A stretch of DNA of 11,452 nt from DATBDM01 sp036269915 (lineage in GTDB: Bacteria; Actinomycetota; Thermoleophilia; Solirubrobacterales; Solirubrobacteraceae): contig DATBDM010000200.1 of NCBI GenBank assembly GCA_036269915.1, positions 1-11,452 of the forward strand. The letters are read 5' to 3'. The notes beneath the pieces were generated by a model. That model had not been told where the DNA came from and made no database searches. It worked only from the letters and a program-made list of their open reading frames with translations. Of the stretch, positions 6,974-11,452 are shown one piece after another (position 1 is the stretch's first letter; every line of letters starts with the position of its first letter). The translations under genes and the position numbers were made by a program.

Positions 6974-7644
6974 CCCCGGTGCGGGTGCTGATCGCGGACG
7001 ACCAGGCGCTGGTGCGCGCGGGCTTCCGCATGATCCTCGATGCCGAGGAGGACCTCGAGGTGATCGGGGAGGCGCCGGACGGGCTCAGCGCGGTCGATGC
7101 CGCGCGGCGGCTCAAGCCCGACGTCGTCCTGATGGACATCCGCATGCCCGAGCTCGACGGCATCGAGGCGACCCGGCGCGTCATCGCGCTCGGCGGCGAG
7201 GAGCCGGTGCGGGTGCTGATGCTCACCACCTTCGACCTCAACGAGTACGTCTACGAGGCGCTGCGCGCCGGCGCGTCGGGCTTCCTGCTCAAGGACGTGC
7301 CGCCCGAGCAGCTCGCCGACGGCATCCGCGTCGTCTCGCGCGGCGACGCGCTGCTCGCGCCGTCGATCACCCGGCGCCTGATCCACGAGTTCGCCCGCGC
7401 GGCGCCCGCATCCGGCCCGCCGCCCGGCTTCGACGACCTGACCGCGCGCGAGGTCGAGGTCTTCAAGCTCGTCGCGCGCGGGCTCTCCAACGCGGAGATC
7501 GCGGCCGAGCTCGTGGTGTCCGAGACGACGGTCAAGACGCACGTGGCCCGGCTGCTGATGAAGCTCGGGCTGCGCGACCGCGTGCAGGCGGTCGTGCTCG
7601 CCTACGAGACCGGGATCGCCGTCCCGGGCGGCCAGGCCGCCTGA
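6970..7644 (+). CDS. Two-component response regulator, NarL/FixJ (LuxR-type HTH) family
   Basis: This 224-residue DNA-binding response regulator is the cognate partner of the kinases directly upstream. The receiver domain (about 4-120) has the acidic pair D10-D11, the phosphorylated aspartate D56 in VLMDIRMP, T86 and K108 in GFLLKDVP. A short linker (about 141-154) leads to a LuxR/GerE helix-turn-helix (about 157-213) with LTAREVEVFKLVARGLSNAEIA and VSETTVKTHVARLLMKL. All phosphotransfer residues are present, so it should be a conventional phosphorylation-dependent regulator. The ATG overlaps the kinase stop by 4 bp. The inverted repeat at 4584-4601 is the obvious candidate binding site, which would give autoregulation and control of the divergent exporter operon. 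Its stop codon is one base away from the stop of the convergent uricase gene. Confidence 0.95.
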   Translation: MTPVRVLIADDQALVRAGFRMILDAEEDLEVIGEAPDGLSAVDAARRLKPDVVLMDIRMPELDGIEATRRVIALGGEEPVRVLMLTTFDLNEYVYEALRAGASGFLLKDVPPEQLADGIRVVSRGDALLAPSITRRLIHEFARAAPASGPPPGFDDLTAREVEVFKLVARGLSNAEIAAELVVSETTVKTHVARLLMKLGLRDRVQAVVLAYETGIAVPGGQAA

Positions 7645-7645
7645 G

Positions 7646-8449
7646 TCAGCGCTCGATCGTCGCCTCGATCAGCCCGTAGGGCTCGGTCGTGGCATGGAAG
7701 ACCTCGTTGCGGTTCTCGAGGCCGAAGCGGGAGACGTCGAACGGCAGGTGGTGGCGGTTGGGCAGCGCGAGCGCGATCCGCTCGACGTCCGGGTGGCGCT
7801 CGAGCACCGCCTCGCCCATGTGCTTCAGCGTCTGCTGGACCGACGCGCTGTGGTGGTCGCCGAAGGCGCGCAGCAGGTCGTCGCGCACGGCCGCCCAGCT
7901 TCCCTCCCCGGGGATGCTCGCGTAGTCCCAGCGGGCGGTCACGACGGTGGCGAGGATGCGATCGTCGGTCTCGGGCAGCGTCGTGTAGCGGTCGCGCGCG
8001 AAGCCGGAGAAGGCCGAGCCGGAGCTGCGCAGGACGAGCAGGTCCTCGAGGCCGCCCTCGTGCGTCGTGCGCTCGCCGTCGCCCGTGGCCGCGTGCACGC
8101 GCGTCCCGCCCGCACCGCGCTGGAACGAGTTGCCCTCCAGCCGCTGCCAGGGGTGCTCGCGGACCCGCGCGCGCGCCTGCTCGACCGCGTCGTCGGCGAC
8201 CCAGTGCGCGACGATCGCGGCGGCGAAGTCCGGGACCGAGTCGAGCGGATGCCCCGCGGCGAGCGCGTAGACGACGTTGCGCATCGTGTCGGTGGCCGGG
8301 AGGCCGGTGTTGTCGCCGTCGTGGACCGCCTCGAAGTCGCCGCGCAGCGTGACGTCGACGGTCAGGTCGCGCAGCTCGTGGCGCTCGGCGCCGCGGATGA
8401 CCTTGACGACGCGGATCTCCGACTTGCCGTACTGGTTGGCGCCGAGCAT
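7646..8449 (-). CDS. pucL: Urate oxidase (factor-independent uricase)
   Basis: This enzyme oxidises urate with O2 to 5-hydroxyisourate and H2O2, without cofactor. The 267 residues cover both tandem T-fold halves. By analogy with the Aspergillus enzyme the catalytic set is present: K9 in YGKSEIRV, T53 in GLPATDT, H233 in LPNRHHLPF, with R164 (DDRI), Q205 (VQQTL), N231 and F150 (SGFARDRYTTLPET) lining the urate site. The signature VSRFGLENRNEVFHATTEPYG is seen near the C-terminus (with residues 239-259). This is the single-domain form, not the decarboxylase-uricase fusion of Bacillus PucL. It is the last gene of the minus operon: its ATG directly abuts the stop of the hydroxyisourate hydrolase, and its ribosome site (GGGGGAG, 8454-8460) lies within that gene. 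The H2O2 made needs a catalase, and none is visible here. Confidence 0.97.
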   Translation of the reverse strand: MLGANQYGKSEIRVVKVIRGAERHELRDLTVDVTLRGDFEAVHDGDNTGLPATDTMRNVVYALAAGHPLDSVPDFAAAIVAHWVADDAVEQARARVREHPWQRLEGNSFQRGAGGTRVHAATGDGERTTHEGGLEDLLVLRSSGSAFSGFARDRYTTLPETDDRILATVVTARWDYASIPGEGSWAAVRDDLLRAFGDHHSASVQQTLKHMGEAVLERHPDVERIALALPNRHHLPFDVSRFGLENRNEVFHATTEPYGLIEATIER

Positions 8450-8785
8450 TCAGCTCCCCCGGTAGGTCGTGTAGCCGTACGGGCTGAGCAGCAGCGGCAC
8501 GTGGTGGTGCTCGTCGGGCCGGGTGACGGCGAAGGCGATCGCGACCTGCGGGAAGAACGCGTCCTCGCCGAGGTAGGCCGCGGTGTCGAAGCGCAGGCGG
8601 TAGCGGCCGGCCGCGATCGCGGCGCCGTCGGGCACCAGCTCGCCGACGCGGCCGTCCGCGTCCGTCGTGCCCTCGCCGATCAGCGTGTAGTGGCTGCCGC
8701 TGCCGGGGCCGGCCTGCTCGAGCCGCACGGCGATGCCGGCGGCCGGCCGGCCGCGCGCCGTGTCGAGGACGTGGGTGGAGATCAT
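8450..8785 (-). CDS. uraH: 5-Hydroxyisourate hydrolase (transthyretin-like)
   Basis: This 111-residue enzyme hydrolyses the uricase product 5-hydroxyisourate to OHCU, the second step of urate breakdown. It has the family's hallmarks: H5 in ISTHVLD, R46 in DADGRV, the His cluster 93-95 followed by VPLLLSPYGYTTYRGS, and the C-terminal tetrapeptide YRGS (108-111) that separates the enzyme from true transthyretins. The length is typical of the tetrameric bacterial enzyme, and there is no signal peptide, so it should be cytoplasmic. I chose ATG 8785 because the first strand, with H5, begins immediately after it, and it overlaps the decarboxylase stop by 4 bp (ATGA), implying translational coupling. 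The stop abuts the uricase ATG with no gap. Confidence 0.97.
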   Translation of the reverse strand: MISTHVLDTARGRPAAGIAVRLEQAGPGSGSHYTLIGEGTTDADGRVGELVPDGAAIAAGRYRLRFDTAAYLGEDAFFPQVAIAFAVTRPDEHHHVPLLLSPYGYTTYRGS

Positions 8786-9291
8786 CCGGCGACCAGCCCG
8801 TTCAGGCGCAGGCCGACGATCTTGTCGACCTCGGCGAGCGCGGTGCGCGCCTCGTCGCCGGGCTCGCGCTCGAGCCGCGCCCGGCCCCAGGTCAGCAGCG
8901 AGGCGATCGAGTGCTCGCGCACGCAGGAGATGAACGGGAAGCCGAAGCGCTCCCGGTAGGCGGCGCTGATCTCCCGCAGGTCGGCGAGCTGGGCGGGCGT
9001 GAGCCGGTCCAGCCGCGCGGCGCGCTGCTCCTGCGCTGAGGCCTCGGTGAGCTCGCCCGCCTGCGCCTCGCGACCCGCGAGCTCCGGATGCGCCTGCAGC
9101 ACCTGCAGCCGCTGCGCGTCGTCCGCGCCGCGGATCGCGGCGGTGAAGGCGAGGGCAAGTCCGGCGGTCGATCCGAACGGCGCGCGGCCGTGCACGGCCT
9201 CCGCGACCCACGGCGAATGCTCGACCACGGCGCCGAACGCCGCCCGGAACGCCGGCAGGTCCATCCCGTCGACCTCGGCGATGGCGAGCAC
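8782..9291 (-). CDS. uraD: OHCU decarboxylase (2-oxo-4-hydroxy-4-carboxy-5-ureidoimidazoline decarboxylase)
   Basis: This enzyme stereospecifically decarboxylates OHCU to (S)-allantoin, the third step of urate breakdown. The 169-residue all-helical protein has EHSPWVAEA (24-32), the catalytic H68 in AHPELAG, the S-x-x-E-Q motif (85-89), FGFPFI (116-121) and R125 in CVREHS, all typical of the family. The order in the operon (decarboxylase, hydrolase, uricase) is the reverse of the pathway order. I prefer GTG 9291: residues 3-14 match the conserved N-terminal helix of the family, and a -10-like box lies seven bases upstream, suggesting a leaderless transcript. ATG 9264, which has GAGG eight bases before it, is the main alternative and would remove that helix. 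Confidence 0.95.
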   Translation of the reverse strand: MLAIAEVDGMDLPAFRAAFGAVVEHSPWVAEAVHGRAPFGSTAGLALAFTAAIRGADDAQRLQVLQAHPELAGREAQAGELTEASAQEQRAARLDRLTPAQLADLREISAAYRERFGFPFISCVREHSIASLLTWGRARLEREPGDEARTALAEVDKIVGLRLNGLVAG

Positions 9292-9298
9292 GCGGGCG

Positions 9299-9304
9299 AG
9301 GATA
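9299..9304 (-). promoter_or_regulatory. Probable -10 box of the uraD-uraH-uricase operon
   Basis: On the minus strand TATCCT, formed partly by the left arm of the palindrome at 9301-9324, ends seven bases before GTG 9291. This would start transcription at or next to the GTG and give a leaderless message. No clear -35 box is visible. Confidence 0.45.
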
Positions 9305-9324
9305 AAGGGGCCAGCCCCTTTATC
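9301..9324. promoter_or_regulatory. Near-perfect palindrome in the divergent promoter of the urate/allantoin operons
   Basis: GATAAAGGGGC (9301-9311) and GCCCCTTTATC (9314-9324) are exact reverse complements with only CA between them. The palindrome fills the middle of the 41-bp gap between the GTG starts of the decarboxylase (9291, minus) and the amidohydrolase (9333, plus), and its A/T-rich ends form the -10-like boxes on both strands. Position and symmetry suit an operator for a dimeric repressor acting on both operons. A dispersed REP-like palindromic element is the main alternative, and a terminator is unlikely because it lies upstream of both genes. Confidence 0.65.
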
Positions 9325-9326
9325 TT
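9321..9326 (+). promoter_or_regulatory. Probable -10 box of the amidohydrolase-allantoinase operon
   Basis: TATCTT, formed by the end of the right palindrome arm plus two bases, ends six bases before GTG 9333. There is no Shine-Dalgarno sequence in between, so a leaderless transcript is likely. No clear -35 box is visible. Confidence 0.45.
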
Positions 9327-9332
9327 GCGCGG

Positions 9333-10541
9333 GTGCCCTCTCACGCCGCCATCGACGTCCTCGAGCGCTGTGATGCGCTCGCCGCCTGCAGCGAGGAGCA
9401 GGGGCGGATCACGCGGCGGTTCGCGACGCCGGCGCTGGCGCGGGCGCGGGACCTGGTCGAGGGTTGGATGCGCGAGGCCGGCCTGGCGACGCACGTCGAC
9501 GCCGTGGGCAACCTCGTCGGGCGCACGTCCGCCGACGGGCCGGCGCTCCTGCTCGGCTCGCACCTGGACTCCGTTCGCGACGCGGGCCGCTTCGACGGGC
9601 CGCTCGGCGTGCTCGTCGCGCTCGCCGTCGCCGAGCGGCTCGCCGCCGATCCGGCCGCACCGGCGCTCGAGATCGTCGCCTTCGCCGACGAGGAGGGCCT
9701 GCGCTACGGCACGGCCTACCTCGGCAGCGCCGCACTCGCCGGCCGCTTCGAGGAGGCCTGGCTCGACCGCCGCGACGGCGACGGCATCCGGCTCGCCGAC
9801 GCGCTGCGCGACTGGGGCGGCGACCCCGGCGGCATCGCCGCGCTGGCGCGGGACCCCGCCACGCTGCACGGCTACCTCGAGGTCCACATCGAGCAGGGAC
9901 CGGTGCTCGAGGCCCGCGACCTGCCCGTCGGCGTGGTCACGGCGATCGCGGGCCAGACGCGGGCGGCAGTCACCTTCACCGGCCGGGCCGGCCACGCCGG
10001 CACGACGCCGATGGACCAGCGCCATGACGCGCTCGCCGCGGCCGCGGAGTGGATCGGCGCGGTCGAGACCGCCGCGCGCGCCCGGCCGGGACTCGTCGCC
10101 ACCGTCGGCGAGATCGCCGCCACGCCCAACGCCTCCAACGTGATCCCCGGCGCGGTCACCGCGTCGCTCGACGTGCGCCACGCCGACGACGCGACGCTCG
10201 CGGCGGCGACCGCCGCGCTCGAGACGGCGGCCGAGCGAACGGCCGAGGCCCGCGGCGTCCGCCTCGACTGGGAGCTCGTGCAGGCCAACCGCGCGGTCCC
10301 CTGCGACCCGGCGCTGATGCAGGCGCTCGCCACCGCGGTCCAGGCCGGCGGCCTCCCCGTCGAGCGGCTCCCGAGCGGCGCCGGCCACGACGGCGTCGCG
10401 CTCGCCGCGGTCACCCCGATCGCGATGCTGTTCGTCCGCTGCGCCGGCGGCGTCAGCCACCATCCCGACGAGTCGGTCCGCGCCGACGACGTCGCGGTCG
10501 CGATCGACGTGCTCGAGCGCGCGGTGCGGGGGTTGTCGTGA
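9333..10541 (+). CDS. allC: Allantoate amidohydrolase (M20-family Zn hydrolase)
   Basis: This 402-residue enzyme belongs to the M20 hydantoinase/carbamoylase group. Dinuclear metal ligands are visible: H77 in LLGSHLDSV, D88 in RFDGPLG, E120/E121 in FADEEG, H185 in EVHIEQGP and H376/H377 in GVSHHPDE. The lid/dimerisation domain contains FTGRAGHAGTTPMDQR (215-230) and the PNASNVIPG segment (265-273). N-carbamoyl-L-amino-acid hydrolases and ureidoglycolate hydrolases share these motifs, so the substrate is assigned from context: allantoinase follows directly and the urate-to-allantoin enzymes are divergent. The expected reaction converts allantoate to ureidoglycine, CO2 and ammonia. GTG 9333 matches the normal N-terminus of the family (AIDVLERCDALAACSEEQGR) and has a -10-like box six bases upstream. 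Its stop overlaps the allantoinase GTG by 4 bp. Confidence 0.9.
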   Translation: MPSHAAIDVLERCDALAACSEEQGRITRRFATPALARARDLVEGWMREAGLATHVDAVGNLVGRTSADGPALLLGSHLDSVRDAGRFDGPLGVLVALAVAERLAADPAAPALEIVAFADEEGLRYGTAYLGSAALAGRFEEAWLDRRDGDGIRLADALRDWGGDPGGIAALARDPATLHGYLEVHIEQGPVLEARDLPVGVVTAIAGQTRAAVTFTGRAGHAGTTPMDQRHDALAAAAEWIGAVETAARARPGLVATVGEIAATPNASNVIPGAVTASLDVRHADDATLAAATAALETAAERTAEARGVRLDWELVQANRAVPCDPALMQALATAVQAGGLPVERLPSGAGHDGVALAAVTPIAMLFVRCAGGVSHHPDESVRADDVAVAIDVLERAVRGLS

Positions 10542-11452
10542 GCGCCGACCTGCACGTCCGCGGCGGACGCGACGTCACCGGCGCGCCCCTCGAGGTCGCC
10601 GTCGAGGGCGGCCGCATCAGCGCGGTGGCCGAGGAGCTGAGCGGCGACGCGCGCGAGACGATCGACGCCACCGGGCTGCACGTGCTCCCCGGGGTGGTCG
10701 ACGCGCACGTGCACCTCAACGATCCCGGCCGCGCCGACTGGGAGGGCTGGGACACGGGCACGGCGGCACTCGCCGCGGGCGGCGCAACGACCTGCGTCGA
10801 CATGCCGCTCAACGCGCACCCGCCGACCACGGATGCCGCCGCCTTCGACCTCAAGCGCGCGGCCGCGGAGGGCGCCGCGCGGGTCGACTTCGCGCTGTGG
10901 GGCGGCCTCGTGCCCGGCAACGCCGACGAGCTCGCCGGCCTGGCCGAGCGCGGCGTCGTCGGCTTCAAGGCGTTCATGGCGGACTCCGGGATCGACGACT
11001 TCGAGGCCGCTGACGACCTCACGCTCTACGAGGGCATGGCGCGCGCGGCGCAGCTCGACCTGCCGGTCGCGGTCCATGCCGAGAACCGCGCGATCACCGC
11101 CGCGCTCGCCGCCCGCGCGATCGCCGCGGGCGCCACCACGATGCGCGACTGGCTCGACTCGCGCCCGATCGTCGCCGAGACGGAGGCGATCGCCCGTGCG
11201 ATCGGCTTCGCCGAGGACACGGGGTGCTCGCTGCACGTCGTTCACGTCTCCACCGGCCGCGGCGTCGCGCTCGTCGCCGAGGCGCGCGCTCGCGGCGTCG
11301 ACGTGACCTGCGAGACATGCCCGCACTACCTCGTGCTCGACGACGAGGACGCCGAGCGGCTCGGCACCGTCGCCAAGTGCGCGCCGCCGCTGCGCCCCGC
11401 CACCGAGGGCGAGGCGCTGTGGGCGGCGCTGGCGGACGGCTCGCTGCCGATG
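10538..11452 (+). CDS. allB: Allantoinase (partial, C-terminus beyond window)
   Basis: GTG 10538 opens a frame that stays open for 305 codons to the window end. The product is a cyclic amidohydrolase that opens the ring of allantoin to give allantoate. Visible features are the metal pair H57-x-H59 in VVDAHVHLNDPGR, the lysine to be carboxylated K144 in GFKAFMADSG, H180 in PVAVHAEN, and H236 in HVVHVSTG. The allantoinase-typical TCPHYL (260-265) and KCAPPLR (280-286) separate it from dihydropyrimidinase and dihydroorotase. The final metal-binding aspartate (the SDHAP region) lies past the edge, and roughly 140-150 residues should be missing. GGGGG (10528-10532) lies five bases before the GTG, which overlaps the allC stop by 4 bp (GTGA), so the two are translationally coupled. 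Confidence 0.95.
   Translation, partial: MSADLHVRGGRDVTGAPLEVAVEGGRISAVAEELSGDARETIDATGLHVLPGVVDAHVHLNDPGRADWEGWDTGTAALAAGGATTCVDMPLNAHPPTTDAAAFDLKRAAAEGAARVDFALWGGLVPGNADELAGLAERGVVGFKAFMADSGIDDFEAADDLTLYEGMARAAQLDLPVAVHAENRAITAALAARAIAAGATTMRDWLDSRPIVAETEAIARAIGFAEDTGCSLHVVHVSTGRGVALVAEARARGVDVTCETCPHYLVLDDEDAERLGTVAKCAPPLRPATEGEALWAALADGSLPM

Noticed and set aside
9301..9324. Palindrome as a rho-independent terminator
   Set aside because: It lies upstream of both divergent genes, and no transcript from this window ends there.
8892..10463. 523-codon minus-strand open frame across uraD and allC
   Set aside because: It crosses two genes on opposite strands and the palindrome, and has no recognisable domain; it is an artefact of high GC.
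1..11452. CRISPR arrays, tRNA/rRNA genes, insertion sequences, transposases, attachment sites
   Set aside because: No regularly spaced repeats, tRNA-like cloverleaf, transposase motifs or terminal repeats were seen on either strand; short non-coding RNAs cannot be excluded by eye.

Overview
This window comes from a very GC-rich bacterium with almost exclusively G/C-ending codons. The gene types (paired NarL-family sensor kinases, a MacB-type ABC exporter, an AbiEi/DUF559 protein, a uricase-allantoin cluster, likely leaderless starts) fit an actinobacterium, possibly Thermoleophilia/Solirubrobacterales. That lineage is inferred from style; there is no rRNA or other phylogenetic marker here. 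About 97% of the window is coding, and all ten genes read cleanly without frameshifts. Two run off the edges: the DUF559 gene at base 1 and allantoinase at base 11452.

Region 1 (1-846, minus): 282 residues of an AbiEi-type winged-helix plus DUF559 (PD-(D/E)XK nuclease-fold) protein, with a more A/T-rich third codon position than its neighbours. Region 2 (893-4502, minus): a tight operon of an SRPBCC lipid-binding-fold protein, an ABC ATPase and a large eight-helix FtsX/MacB-type permease; ATPase and permease overlap by 4 bp. Region 3 (4503-4658): a divergent control region with an imperfect 19-bp direct repeat flanking nested inverted repeats. Region 4 (4659-7644, plus): two paralogous membrane histidine kinases and a NarL-type response regulator, each junction overlapping by 4 bp. 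The first kinase keeps its phospho-acceptor histidine but has lost most of its ATP-binding motifs, while the second is intact. This pair is the most unusual thing in the window.

Region 5 (7646-11452): a urate-degradation locus in two divergent operons. The minus operon encodes OHCU decarboxylase, 5-hydroxyisourate hydrolase and urate oxidase; the plus operon encodes an M20 amidohydrolase (probably allantoate amidohydrolase) and allantoinase. Together they convert urate to 5-hydroxyisourate, OHCU, (S)-allantoin, allantoate and ureidoglycine plus ammonia. The 41-bp gap between the operons is centred on a near-perfect palindrome whose arms also supply plausible -10 boxes at leaderless distance from the GTG start of each operon.

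The two-component genes and the urate operon converge with one base between their stop codons; nothing else links them. By contrast, the kinases and the ABC operon share a divergent control region, so the simplest inference is that the kinase pair and regulator control the exporter.
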